In this document: positions 46,013-54,701 of the stretch, piece after piece
How positions within the stretch are numbered: position 1 is the first letter of the stretch
Layout of the letters: every line of letters starts with the position of its first letter
Source: Acidobacteriota bacterium
GTDB taxonomy: Bacteria; Acidobacteriota; Vicinamibacteria; Vicinamibacterales; Vicinamibacteraceae
NCBI GenBank assembly: GCA_020845575.1
Contig: JADLFL010000044.1
Coordinates: 1 to 64,000, forward strand
Reading direction: 5' to 3'
Length of the DNA: 64,000 nt
Translations under genes and position numbers: made by a program
The notes under the pieces: model-generated
Database searches by the model: none
What the model was told of the DNA's origin: nothing
What the model saw: only the letters and a program-made list of their open reading frames with translations

Positions 46013-46966
46013 CTACGCAGACGGAGCGGCCACTGGCGGCTGTCCGGCCAGGAACCGATCGATGCGGGCGACGACGTCGGTCAGGTACGCCTTGTCGCCA
46101 CCGCGGATTTCCGTGGTGACGTAGCCGCCGTAGCCGATCTCGTGCAGCGCCTTGCGCACCTCGGGCCAGTCGATGTCGCCCTCGCCCAGATGGACGAACT
46201 CGAACGTCCCCTTGCGCCGATCGAGCTTGAAGTCCTTCAGGTGGACCTTCCTGATGCGCGCGCCCAGCGTGCGGATCCAGTCCTGCGGATACGCATAGAA
46301 CACGATGTTGCCGACGTCGAAGTACGCCTGCACGTACTTCGACTTGAAACTGTCGACGTACGCATTCATCTCGAGCGGGCTCAGGAGGAACTTGTTCCAG
46401 ACCTCCTCGATGCCGATGACGATGCCCTGCTTCTCGGCCTCCGGCAGGATGCGCTCCCTGATCACCTTGAAGGAACGATCCCAGGCGTCCTTGTAGCCGG
46501 TCTTCTCGTCGACGACGGCGGGCACGAGCAGCACCGTGTCGGCACCGAGCAACTTGGCGTTGCCGATCGACGTGAGCATGCCCTTGACGCTCTTGTCGAC
46601 GACCGACGCATCGGCAGACGACAGCGGCGAGCGCCAGTGCTCGCTGTTCATCACCGAGTGGATGGGCAGCTTGGCCGCCTGCGCGCCCTTGGCGATGGCC
46701 TCCGCGTCGGCAGGGTCGTCGATCGTGTTGACCTCCATGCCCTCGAAGCCCACTTCGCGCGCGAGGGCGAAGCGCTCCGCGTACGGCAGGGCACGGGGCA
46801 ACATCCCGATGAGCACCGCTTTCTTCGGAGAACCGCCCGGAGCCGCGGCGGCGACGGCGGTCCCGGCCGCGGTCACGGGCGAACCGAAGGCCGAGGAGGC
46901 GGCCGCCGCAGCGGACGCCACGCCGGCCTGCTTGAGGAACGTGCGACGGGAGGATTCGTGCGACAT
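46013..46966 (-). CDS. Tat-exported sugar phosphate isomerase/epimerase-like protein
   Basis: A 317-residue TIM-barrel protein of the xylose-isomerase-like group with a Tat signal (SSRRTFLKQAGVASAAAAASSAFG). Metal-site motifs: IGIEEVWNKFL (Glu), QAYFDVGNIVFYAYP (Asp), KVHLKDFK (His), and GYVTTEIRGGD (Glu). Such exported members are frequent in Acidobacteria and Planctomycetes; substrate unknown. It lies 50 nt after ilvA on the same strand and may be the last gene of the metK cluster. Confidence 0.85.
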   Translation of the reverse strand: MSHESSRRTFLKQAGVASAAAAASSAFGSPVTAAGTAVAAAAPGGSPKKAVLIGMLPRALPYAERFALAREVGFEGMEVNTIDDPADAEAIAKGAQAAKLPIHSVMNSEHWRSPLSSADASVVDKSVKGMLTSIGNAKLLGADTVLLVPAVVDEKTGYKDAWDRSFKVIRERILPEAEKQGIVIGIEEVWNKFLLSPLEMNAYVDSFKSKYVQAYFDVGNIVFYAYPQDWIRTLGARIRKVHLKDFKLDRRKGTFEFVHLGEGDIDWPEVRKALHEIGYGGYVTTEIRGGDKAYLTDVVARIDRFLAGQPPVAAPSA

Positions 46967-47016
46967 ATCGCGCGATGATGTGCCACTCGTCGCGCGAATG
47001 CAACCGGAAGGCGCAC

Positions 47017-48534
47017 CTACGCGAGGAAACGCGCGTAGGCCTGGTCGCCGGTGTCTTCCGACGATCGGTACCCGAGGGCCTCCCGGAAGCCATCGAACGC
47101 GCTGTCGTCGACCTCCGGCACCTCGAAGCCCGCGAGGACGCGTCCGCTGTCGGCGCCGTGATTGCGGTAGTGGAACAGGCTGATGTTCCAGCGACCGCCG
47201 AGCGTGTCGAGGAACTGCAGCAGCGCGCCCGGTCGCTCGGGGAACTCGAAGCGGCAGACGCGCTCGCGACGCACGTCGCGCGACCGGCCGCCGACCATGT
47301 AGCGGACGTGGAGCTTCGCCACTTCGCTGTGCGTCAGATCCGCGACCTGATAACCGCCCTCCTGCAAGCGCACCAGCACATCGGCGGCGTCGGCGCCGGA
47401 CCGCGTGGCCACGCCGACGAAGATGTGCGCCTCGGCGCGCGTGTTCAGGCGGTAGTTGAACTCGGTGATGACGCGTGGACCGAGGATGGTGCAGAACTCG
47501 CGGAACGCGCCCTTGCGCTCGGGAATCGTGACGGCGAACAGGGCCTCGCGCTGCTCGCCGAGTTCGGCACGCTCGGCCACGAACCGCAGCCTGCCGAAGT
47601 TCATGTTCGCGCCCGACAGCACGGCGACGAGCGGGTTCGATGGAGGCGTCGGCTGACGTGCCACCCATGCCTTGAGGCCGGCCACCGACAGCGCGCCGGC
47701 GGGCTCCATGATCGTGCGCGTGTCGTCGAAGACGTCCTTGATGGCCGCGCAGATCGCGTCGTTGTCCACGCACACGACCTCGTCGACCGTCTGCGATGCG
47801 ATCGCGAACGTGTGGACGCCCACCTCGCGGACGGCGACGCCGTCGGCAAACAACCCCACCCGATCGAGCGTCACACGATCGCCAGCGGCCAGCGAGCGCG
47901 CCATCGCATCGGCGTCGACCGGCTCGACGCCGATGATCTTCACGGCGGGCAGCACGGCCTTGATGTAGGCGGCGATGCCCGCCAGCAGACCGCCGCCGCC
48001 AACCGGGACGAAGACCGCGTCGATCTCGCCCGGGCGCTGCCGCACGATCTCGTCGCCCACGGTGCCCTGTCCGGCGATCACCAGCAGGTCGTCGAACGGA
48101 TGGACGAACGTCGCGCCGGTCCGCGCCGCTTCCTCGCACGCGAATGCGTAGGCATCGCCGTACGTATCACCGGCCAGGACCACTTCGGCGCCGAGGGCGC
48201 GCACGGCGTCGACCTTGATGTCCGGCGTGGTGCACGGCATCACGATGCGCGCCTGCATGCGAAGATGCCGAGCCGACAGCGCCACGCCCTGTGCGTGATT
48301 GCCGGCACTGGCCGCGATCGCCCCGCGCGTACGCTCCTCGGCGGTGAGTCGCGCCATGCGGTTGTATGCACCGCGAATCTTGAAGGAGAAGACGGGCTGG
48401 AGGTCCTCGCGCTTGAGGAGGACAGGCACGCCGAGGCGCGCCGAGAGACGCGGCGCGGGGTCGAGCGGCGTCTCCCGCGCGACGTCGTACACGCGACTGG
48501 TCAGGATTTCACGCAGCAACGAATCGAACGGCAC
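47017..48534 (-). CDS. ilvA: Threonine ammonia-lyase, biosynthetic
   Basis: A 505-residue PLP enzyme making 2-oxobutanoate from threonine for isoleucine synthesis. PLP Lys is in FSFKIRGAYNRM, the Gly-rich phosphate loop in PVGGGGLLAG. Two C-terminal ACT-like regulatory domains (FREFCTILGPRVITEFNYR; VCRFEFPERPGALLQFLDTLGG) mark the isoleucine-inhibited form. I chose GTG at 48534: TATAGT ends 6 nt upstream and overlaps the HAD stop codon, and the TTG at 48552 would lie before that promoter. The gene can thus be read from its own promoter as well as from metK. Confidence 0.95.
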   Translation of the reverse strand: MPFDSLLREILTSRVYDVARETPLDPAPRLSARLGVPVLLKREDLQPVFSFKIRGAYNRMARLTAEERTRGAIAASAGNHAQGVALSARHLRMQARIVMPCTTPDIKVDAVRALGAEVVLAGDTYGDAYAFACEEAARTGATFVHPFDDLLVIAGQGTVGDEIVRQRPGEIDAVFVPVGGGGLLAGIAAYIKAVLPAVKIIGVEPVDADAMARSLAAGDRVTLDRVGLFADGVAVREVGVHTFAIASQTVDEVVCVDNDAICAAIKDVFDDTRTIMEPAGALSVAGLKAWVARQPTPPSNPLVAVLSGANMNFGRLRFVAERAELGEQREALFAVTIPERKGAFREFCTILGPRVITEFNYRLNTRAEAHIFVGVATRSGADAADVLVRLQEGGYQVADLTHSEVAKLHVRYMVGGRSRDVRRERVCRFEFPERPGALLQFLDTLGGRWNISLFHYRNHGADSGRVLAGFEVPEVDDSAFDGFREALGYRSSEDTGDQAYARFLA

Positions 48535-48540
48535 GCGAGG

Positions 48541-48546
48541 ACTATA
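48541..48546 (-). promoter_or_regulatory. -10-like element TATAGT of ilvA
   Basis: TATAGT on the minus strand ending 6 nt before the GTG of ilvA and overlapping the TAG stop of the HAD gene. Confidence 0.55.
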
Positions 48547-49168
48547 GAACAAGCAGTGCGTGCAGATCGTCGACCGATGACACGAGCGCGTCGGGTTCTG
48601 ACGCGCGGAGGGTCGCCGCGTCGTGCACGCCCCATGTGACGGCGCACGTGCGCAGGCCGGCAGCGCGGCCCGCGAGGATGTCCGTGACGGCGTCTCCCAC
48701 CATCCAGGCCCCGGGTGTGCCGAGGCCCTGAAGGGCGTGCGCGATCACGTCCGGTGCCGGCTTGTGCGGAAAGCCGTCCGTGCCCTGCACGTGATCCACG
48801 CAATCCTCCAGGTCGAGACGCGCCATCACCGTTCTGGCCATCCACGTCGTCTTGGTCGTGGCGACGGCCAATCCGGTGCCGCGCTCGCGCAGCCGGTGCA
48901 GCAGGTCGACGATGCCGGGGTACGGACGCGTGCGATCGGCGCACCGCTCGGCGTAGTCGCGACGATACTCGTCCACGAGCGCGTCGATCGCCTCGGGCGG
49001 TGCCCACGCCGCATACATGTCCCGCAGCGGCTTGCCGATCCACGGCCGTACCGCTGCGGGTTCCGGTGCCTGTACTCCGATCACATGGAAGCTGCGGCAG
49101 AACGCGCCGCTGATGTCGTCGAACGAGTCGACGAGCGTCCCATCGAGATCGAAAACGATCGCAGACAC
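48542..49168 (-). CDS. HAD-superfamily phosphatase, phosphoglycolate-phosphatase-like
   Basis: A 208-residue phosphatase with all four HAD motifs: FDLDGTLVDS (nucleophile Asp), VATTKT, the Lys in FPHKPAPDV, and MVGDAVTDILAG. The cap domain is the helical C1 type of Gph-like enzymes. GTG start. It lies 12 nt after metK and 7 nt before ilvA. Substrate cannot be read; phosphoglycolate or another small phosphoester is likely. Confidence 0.87.
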   Translation of the reverse strand: MSAIVFDLDGTLVDSFDDISGAFCRSFHVIGVQAPEPAAVRPWIGKPLRDMYAAWAPPEAIDALVDEYRRDYAERCADRTRPYPGIVDLLHRLRERGTGLAVATTKTTWMARTVMARLDLEDCVDHVQGTDGFPHKPAPDVIAHALQGLGTPGAWMVGDAVTDILAGRAAGLRTCAVTWGVHDAATLRASEPDALVSSVDDLHALLVL

Positions 49169-49180
49169 GTCAGGAGGGCG

Positions 49181-50293
49181 TCACCGCTCCCAGGGCAGGC
49201 CCGGGCGGCCGAAGTGACCGTAGTTGGTGGTCTGGCGATAGATCGGGCGCAGCAGATCGAGCGTCCTGATGATGCCTGCCGGACGCATGTCGAACGTCTT
49301 GCGCACGAAGTCTTCCGCGGCCTGGTTGTCGCCGGTGCCGTAGGTCTCCACGAGCAGCGACGTCGGCTCGGCGACGCCAATCGCGTACGAGAACTGCACT
49401 TCGCAGCGATCCGCGAGACCGGCCTTCACCACTTCCCGCGCCACGTAGCGGCCGAAGTACGCCGCACTGCGATCCACCTTCGACGGGTCCTTGCCCGAGA
49501 ACGCGCCGCCGCCGTGACGCGCCGCGCCACCGTACGTGTCGACGATGATCTTGCGGCCCGTGACGCCGGCGTCGGCAGACGGACCACCGTGCGAGAAGCT
49601 GCCCGACGGGTTCACGAGGAACAGGTCGGCCTTCGGACACCAGTCGCCGAGCACGCGCGGCGCGAGATCCTCGATCACGTAGGCCTTGATGTCGGCCTGC
49701 GCCGCGTCGGCCACGTGCTGCGTCGAGACGACCACACGCTCGATGGCCACGGGCTTGCCGCCTTCGTAGCGCACCGACACCTGGCTCTTGGCGTCAGGAC
49801 GCAGCCAGCGATACGCCCCGCCCTGCTTGCGGTCGTCGGCGAGTCCCTTCGTGAGCTTGTGCGAGAGCAGCAGCGGCAGCGGCATCAGTTCCGGGCTCTC
49901 GTTGGTGGCGTAGCCGAACATCAGCCCCTGATCGCCGGCGCCCTGCTCCTCGGCCTGCGCCTTGTCCACGACGCTGGCGTTGATCTCCTTGGACTGCGCG
50001 GTGATCTTGAGGATCACCTGCACGCCATCGGCGTTGAAGACCTCGTCGGGCCAGTCGTAGCCGATCTCGCGAATCGCCTGGCGGGCGATGGCCTCGTAGT
50101 CCACGCCCGTCGCGCCGGTCGTCACCTCACCGGCCAGCACGACGAGATCTTCCTTGACGAGCGTTTCAACGGCCACCTTCGAGGTGGGATCCTGCGAAAG
50201 ACAGGCGTCGAGCGCGGAATCGGAGATGAAGTCGGCCACCTTGTCCGGGTGACCCTCCGAAACCGACTCCGACGTGAGAACGAAACGGGACAT
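49181..50293 (-). CDS. metK: S-adenosylmethionine synthetase
   Basis: A 370-residue enzyme making S-adenosylmethionine from methionine and ATP. Hallmarks: [15 protein letters not shown] near the N-terminus, [28 protein letters not shown], and [25 protein letters not shown]. Slightly shorter than the 384-residue E. coli protein. First gene of a cluster with the HAD phosphatase, ilvA and an isomerase. I compared the 130-bp leader with the SAM riboswitch cores I know and could not recognise one. Confidence 0.97.
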   Translation of the reverse strand: MSRFVLTSESVSEGHPDKVADFISDSALDACLSQDPTSKVAVETLVKEDLVVLAGEVTTGATGVDYEAIARQAIREIGYDWPDEVFNADGVQVILKITAQSKEINASVVDKAQAEEQGAGDQGLMFGYATNESPELMPLPLLLSHKLTKGLADDRKQGGAYRWLRPDAKSQVSVRYEGGKPVAIERVVVSTQHVADAAQADIKAYVIEDLAPRVLGDWCPKADLFLVNPSGSFSHGGPSADAGVTGRKIIVDTYGGAARHGGGAFSGKDPSKVDRSAAYFGRYVAREVVKAGLADRCEVQFSYAIGVAEPTSLLVETYGTGDNQAAEDFVRKTFDMRPAGIIRTLDLLRPIYRQTTNYGHFGRPGLPWER

Positions 50294-50424
50294 GCGGGGC
50301 TAATCCTTCAGAGGAACAGTGCGTTGGGGCCGAGCTTCGCCGTGCCAGCCGTTCACGGGCCGCCCGCCGCGTTCCCGGGACCCTTTGGTGCCGAGAACCA
50401 CGACCGGCAGGCGAGCGCAGCCGA

Positions 50425-50718
50425 TCAGCTCACGCGGCGCAACACGCCTTCGATGGTCACGTTGGCCAGGATCTCGTCCCGGCGCACGCGCGCTTCGGTG
50501 AGGTCGTCGGTCTTGAGCGAATGCCGAATCCGCTCCTGACGCCAGCCGTCAATGATAACCGTGTAGGCAATCCACCAGAAGCGGCCATTCCGCCAGAGGT
50601 GATGATTCTCGCCGAGCCGCTGGAAACGGCGATCGTCGGGCGACAACGCAACCTGCAGAGTGGGACGATGTGCCGCGAGGGGCGACAGGGGCGAGGCGAG
50701 GGTGGCTGTGGCAATCAT
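50425..50718 (-). CDS. Small protein resembling the arm-binding domain of tyrosine recombinases
   Basis: A 97-residue basic protein. The segment HHLWRNGRFWWIAYTVIIDGWRQERIRHSLKTDDLTEARVRRDE has the Trp/Tyr-x-Val...Arg...Ser-Leu-x-Thr-x-Asp...Ala pattern of the N-terminal arm-type DNA-binding domain of phage-type integrases; no catalytic domain follows. It may be an excisionase-like or orphan DNA-binding protein, or a relic. AGGAGA precedes the ATG, and the start is held in a 9-bp hairpin. It stands alone between metK and dut. Confidence 0.55.
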   Translation of the reverse strand: MIATATLASPLSPLAAHRPTLQVALSPDDRRFQRLGENHHLWRNGRFWWIAYTVIIDGWRQERIRHSLKTDDLTEARVRRDEILANVTIEGVLRRVS

Positions 50719-50754
50719 GGTGTCTTCTCCTGTGACGAACCAAGCGAAGACACC
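50719..50754 (-). promoter_or_regulatory. Start-site hairpin sequestering the ribosome binding site
   Basis: On the minus strand GGTGTCTTC, 18-nt loop, GAAGACACC directly before the ATG at 50718. The 3' arm overlaps the end of the AGGAGA Shine-Dalgarno, so folding should reduce translation. Confidence 0.6.
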
Positions 50755-50922
50755 CGGAGTCTGCGGGGTGACCGCACGGACACTTTGGTTGTTCTTCTCG
50801 AACCGCATCGCACCTGCCGGCCTGCTGCTCCGACAGAGCTGGCACCTTGGGATGTCCGACCCAGGTTGCCGGGCCCGCCACGTGCGAGCCGCTCCGGATG
50901 TCGAAAGAGACGATAGCATTAC

Positions 50923-51393
50923 ATGTGGAGATACACAATCGTGGATTTATCGAATGATTCCATAACCGTCGGCGTCAGGGCCCTCCGCGACATCGACGTC
51001 CCCCGCTACCAGACGCCGGGCGCGGCGGCCGTCGATCTGGCGGCCGCCACCGCCGTGGACGTGCCCCCTGGCCAACTCGCGCTCGTCCCGACGGGCCTGG
51101 TGTTCGCGGTCCCGCCCGGCCATTTCCTCGCGATCGTGGCGCGCAGCAGCCTGCCCAAACGCGGGCTGATCGTGGCCAACGGCCTGGGCGTGCTCGACAG
51201 CGACTACCGCGGTCCCGACGACGAGGCGCGCGTGCTGGTCCTCAACTACACGCAGGCGGTCGTCCACATCGCCAGCGGCGATCGGATTGCGCAGGCCTTC
51301 GTGGTCCGCGTGCCTCGCATCACGTTCGAGCCGCTGACCCACGACGCCGAGACGACATCGCGAGGCGGCTTCGGCTCGACAGGCACTGCGTAA
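50923..51393 (+). CDS. dut: dUTP diphosphatase
   Basis: A 156-residue trimeric dUTPase hydrolysing dUTP to dUMP. Five motifs in order: GAAAVDLAA (motif 1), ARSSLPKRG (2), GVLDSDYRG (3), GDRIAQAF (4) and the C-terminal arm SRGGFGSTG (5). ATG 50923 is the first start. TAGCAT at 50914-50919 lies only 3 nt upstream, so the GTG at 50941 may be the real start, with a short leader. It ends in a heptad tract. Confidence 0.93.
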   Translation: MWRYTIVDLSNDSITVGVRALRDIDVPRYQTPGAAAVDLAAATAVDVPPGQLALVPTGLVFAVPPGHFLAIVARSSLPKRGLIVANGLGVLDSDYRGPDDEARVLVLNYTQAVVHIASGDRIAQAFVVRVPRITFEPLTHDAETTSRGGFGSTGTA

Positions 51394-51423
51394 CGGGCGC
51401 CGGGCGCCGGGCACCGGGCACCG
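51394..51423. repeat. Heptad repeat tract (CGGGCGC/CGGGCAC type)
   Basis: Four units starting at the base after the dut stop codon. Confidence 0.8.
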
Positions 51424-51453
51424 CACGGTCAAACGCCGACCATGGGGGACGCC

Positions 51454-51527
51454 GGGCCCGGAGGGCCGGCCCTACCTGGCTGGCGGGGCCGGCATCTGTG
51501 CAGCAGGCAGGGTCGGCCCTCCGGCCC
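51454..51527. terminator. Long inverted repeat between dut and efflux operon
   Basis: Arms at 51454-51473 and 51509-51527 pair as GGGCC(C)GGAGGGCCGRCCCT; the loop is about 35 nt. It lies in the convergent gap and could end transcription both ways. Confidence 0.55.
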
Positions 51528-51538
51528 GACCGCACGCC

Positions 51539-54500
51539 TCACGTCGTCGGGAGGTCGACGGGTTCGCTGGCGTGGCCGTGGCGGCTGGCGCGGGTCGACC
51601 GGCGGAACAGCGCGAACACGCGGTCGCGCAGGCCGGCCATGATGTCGTACAGCGTGGGGATGACCAGCAACGTGAGCAGCGTCGACGTGATCACGCCGCC
51701 GATCACCGCGCGCCCGAGCGGCGCGCGGAAGTCCGCGCCCTCGCCGTGCCCGATGGCCACGGGAATCATGCCCGCCACGAGCGCAAAGCTGGTCATGAGG
51801 ATGGGCCGCAGGCGCACGCGACCCGCCTCGATCAGCGCCTCGCGCCGGCCCATGCCCTGCTCCATCGACCACTTCGCGAAGTCGACGAGCAGGATGGCGT
51901 TCTTGGCCACGATGCCCATCAGCAGGATCACGCCGATCATGCTCATCAGGTTGATCGTCGTGTTGGTGACCAGCAGCGCCAGCATCACACCGATGAGCGA
52001 GAGCGGCAGCGAGATCATGATCGCCAGCGGGTCCAGGAACGATCCGAACTGCAGCACGAGCACGAAGTACATCAGCAGGACCGCGAGCCCGAGCGCGGCG
52101 AGGATCCCTCCGAAGACCTCGGCCTGGTCTGCCGACTCGCCGCCGCTCGACAGCACGTAGCCCGGTGGCAGCGGCACGTTCCTGGCCAGCCGCGGCATCA
52201 CGTCGGCCAGCACCTCGTTCAGCGAACGCACTTCGGTGTTGGCCTCGATCTTGATCACCCGATTGCGGTTCAGGTGATCGATGCGGGCCGGGCCGACGCT
52301 GTTCTCGAGGCGAGCGACCTGTCCGAGCGGGATCAGCACCGGTCCCTGCGGTCCCTGCACCGAGATGGGCAGCTGCGACAGGTCCTTCACCCGCGCGCGC
52401 GCCTCCGGCGCGAGGCGCACGTAGACGTCGCGCGTCTCTCCTTCAGGATCGATCCAGTCGCCCGTATCGATCCCCGCGAACGCGGGACGCAGCGCCTGCG
52501 CGACCTGTGCCGCCGTCACGCCGAGCGATCCGGCGAGCCCGCGATCGAGCACGACGTCGATCTCCGGCTTGCGCCCCTTTGTCGACAGCCCCACGTCCAC
52601 GGCGCCAGGCACCTGCCGCACTTCGTCGCGGATGCGCTCGGCGAGCGCCGTCAGATCCCCCGACTTCGGCCCCGTGAGCTCGAGCTGAATCTGCTTGAAG
52701 TTGCCGAAGAAGTTCGTGTTGATCCACGCCTCCACGCCACCGAGGTTCAGCAGCTTCGCGCGCAGATCCGCCGCCACGTCCTCCTGCCGGCGCGTGCGTG
52801 CGACGCGCGGCTTCAGCCGCACGAACACCGACGCTTCGTCCACCGACTCGGTCTGCCCGCCGATGTTCGTGTAGGTGTACGCCACCTCCGGCAGCGCGCG
52901 CGCGATGTTGGACACTTCCTGTGTCTTCAGTCGCGTGTACGCGATGTTGGACCCGGCCGGCGTCGTCACGACGACGCTGAACTCGGAGTTGTCCATGATG
53001 GGCATGAAGCCGCCGCCGATGAATCCCATCGCCGGCAGCGCAATCGCGCCAACGAACGACAGGATCGTGAGCAGCACCATCGCGAACCGGTGACGCAGCG
53101 CCCAGCCGATCACCACCTTGTAGCGCTCGGCCTGCCTGTCGAACCACGTGTTGAACCGATCGAGCCACCGCGAGATGAAGCTGCGCTGCTCGATCGGGAT
53201 GTGCGGATCGGGCCAGTACGCCGACAGCATCGGGTCCAGCGAGAACGACACGAAGAGCGACACCAGCACCGAGCACGCAATCGTCAGTGCGAACGGCGCG
53301 AACCACTGCTGCGCCAGGCCGCCCATGTAGCCGATCGGCACGAACACGACGACGATCGAGAACGTGGTGGCCGCAACGGCCAGGCCGATCTCCGCCGTAC
53401 CTTCACGCGCGGCGGTGTAGTGATCCTTGCCCATCTCGACGTGGCGCACGATGTTCTCGCGCACCACGATCGCATCGTCGATCAGGATGCCGATGGCCAG
53501 CGACAACCCGAGCAGCGACATTGTCTCGAGCTTGAAGCCGAACATGAGGACGGCGACGAAGGAGGCCAGCACCGAGACCGGCAGCGCGAGACCGGTGATG
53601 ACCGTCGAGCGCCACGAGTTGAGGAAGAGGAACACCGTGAAGACGGTGAGCACGGCGCCCTCGATGAGCGCTGACTGCACGCTCTCGACAGACGCCTCGA
53701 CGCGCGAGCCCGCGTCGCGAATGAGCTTCAGCTCGACACCCGGCGGCAGGTTCTGCTGCAGCGTCGCGACCCTGTCGATCACGGCCCGGCTCACCGTGGT
53801 GGTCGACGCGTTGGTCGTCTTCTTGATCTCGATGCCGACAGCGTTGCTGGCGTTGAAGGCCGCACCGGTGCGCGGCTCCTCCGCGCCGTCGTACACGCGC
53901 GCGACATCGGTGAGGCGCACGATACGTCCCGCCGACTGGCTCACCACGATCTGCCCGAACTCGTTGGGCGTCTGCAGACGGCCGCGAAGACGGATCGTCC
54001 GCTCCTGGATGTCGCCCTGGAGGCGGCCGACGGGCACGGCGAGGTTCTGCGACTGCAGCGCCATCACCACCTGCCCGACGCTGACGCCGGCGGTCTGCAT
54101 CGCCGTCGGGTCGACCTCCACCGTGATCTCGCGCTCGACGGCGCCCGCCACCGTCACCTCGGCCACGTCCCTGATGCCGCGCAGCACGTTGGTGATGCCG
54201 GGGTCGGCGATCTGCGTGAGCTGCGCGCCGGTCAGGTGGTCTGACGTCAACGCCAGCGTGACGATCGGGAAGTCGTTCGGATCGAACCGCTTGAGGATCG
54301 GCTCCTCCATCTCGAGCGGGAGCTCGTTGCGGATCTCGGAGATCTTGTCGCGGATCTCCTGCAGCGCTTCGGCCGGCTCCTTGCCGAACTCGAACTCGGC
54401 GATGATCACGCCGAAGCTGTCCAGCGACTGCGAGTCCATCTTCTTGAGCCCGCTGATGCTGGAGATGCCTTCCTCGATCGGATCGATCAGGTCGCGCTCG

Positions 54501-54676
54501 ACCTGATCGGGCGAGGCACCGGGGAACGGCAACGAGATCGCGATCACCGGCGGATTGATCTCGGGGAACTCGTCCACCTCGAGCTGGAACAGCGCGAAGG
54601 TGCCGAAAACCACGAGCGCCAGCATCGAGACGATCGTCACGATGGGACGCTTGATGGCGAAATCGGAGATGAACAC
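51539..54676 (-). CDS. RND-family efflux transporter permease (AcrB-like)
   Basis: A 1045-residue inner-membrane pump with the usual 12-helix, two-large-loop layout. The N-terminus FAIKRPIVTIVSMLALVVFG and LSLAIGILIDDAIVV carry the family signature with the paired Asp residues of the TM4 proton relay; GIVAKNAILLVDFA supplies the TM10 Lys. Length and motifs fit the HAE1 branch exporting drugs or hydrophobic compounds. GTG start, 25 nt after the adaptor gene; last gene of the tetR-tolC-mfp-rnd operon. Substrate unknown. Confidence 0.93.
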   Translation of the reverse strand: MFISDFAIKRPIVTIVSMLALVVFGTFALFQLEVDEFPEINPPVIAISLPFPGASPDQVERDLIDPIEEGISSISGLKKMDSQSLDSFGVIIAEFEFGKEPAEALQEIRDKISEIRNELPLEMEEPILKRFDPNDFPIVTLALTSDHLTGAQLTQIADPGITNVLRGIRDVAEVTVAGAVEREITVEVDPTAMQTAGVSVGQVVMALQSQNLAVPVGRLQGDIQERTIRLRGRLQTPNEFGQIVVSQSAGRIVRLTDVARVYDGAEEPRTGAAFNASNAVGIEIKKTTNASTTTVSRAVIDRVATLQQNLPPGVELKLIRDAGSRVEASVESVQSALIEGAVLTVFTVFLFLNSWRSTVITGLALPVSVLASFVAVLMFGFKLETMSLLGLSLAIGILIDDAIVVRENIVRHVEMGKDHYTAAREGTAEIGLAVAATTFSIVVVFVPIGYMGGLAQQWFAPFALTIACSVLVSLFVSFSLDPMLSAYWPDPHIPIEQRSFISRWLDRFNTWFDRQAERYKVVIGWALRHRFAMVLLTILSFVGAIALPAMGFIGGGFMPIMDNSEFSVVVTTPAGSNIAYTRLKTQEVSNIARALPEVAYTYTNIGGQTESVDEASVFVRLKPRVARTRRQEDVAADLRAKLLNLGGVEAWINTNFFGNFKQIQLELTGPKSGDLTALAERIRDEVRQVPGAVDVGLSTKGRKPEIDVVLDRGLAGSLGVTAAQVAQALRPAFAGIDTGDWIDPEGETRDVYVRLAPEARARVKDLSQLPISVQGPQGPVLIPLGQVARLENSVGPARIDHLNRNRVIKIEANTEVRSLNEVLADVMPRLARNVPLPPGYVLSSGGESADQAEVFGGILAALGLAVLLMYFVLVLQFGSFLDPLAIMISLPLSLIGVMLALLVTNTTINLMSMIGVILLMGIVAKNAILLVDFAKWSMEQGMGRREALIEAGRVRLRPILMTSFALVAGMIPVAIGHGEGADFRAPLGRAVIGGVITSTLLTLLVIPTLYDIMAGLRDRVFALFRRSTRASRHGHASEPVDLPTT

Positions 54677-54701
54677 GTGACTGGCTCCTTGCGTTCGCCG
54701 G

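Noticed and set aside
50294..50424. SAM riboswitch before metK
   Set aside because: I could not place the conserved core of any SAM riboswitch class I know; kept only as a low-interest finding.
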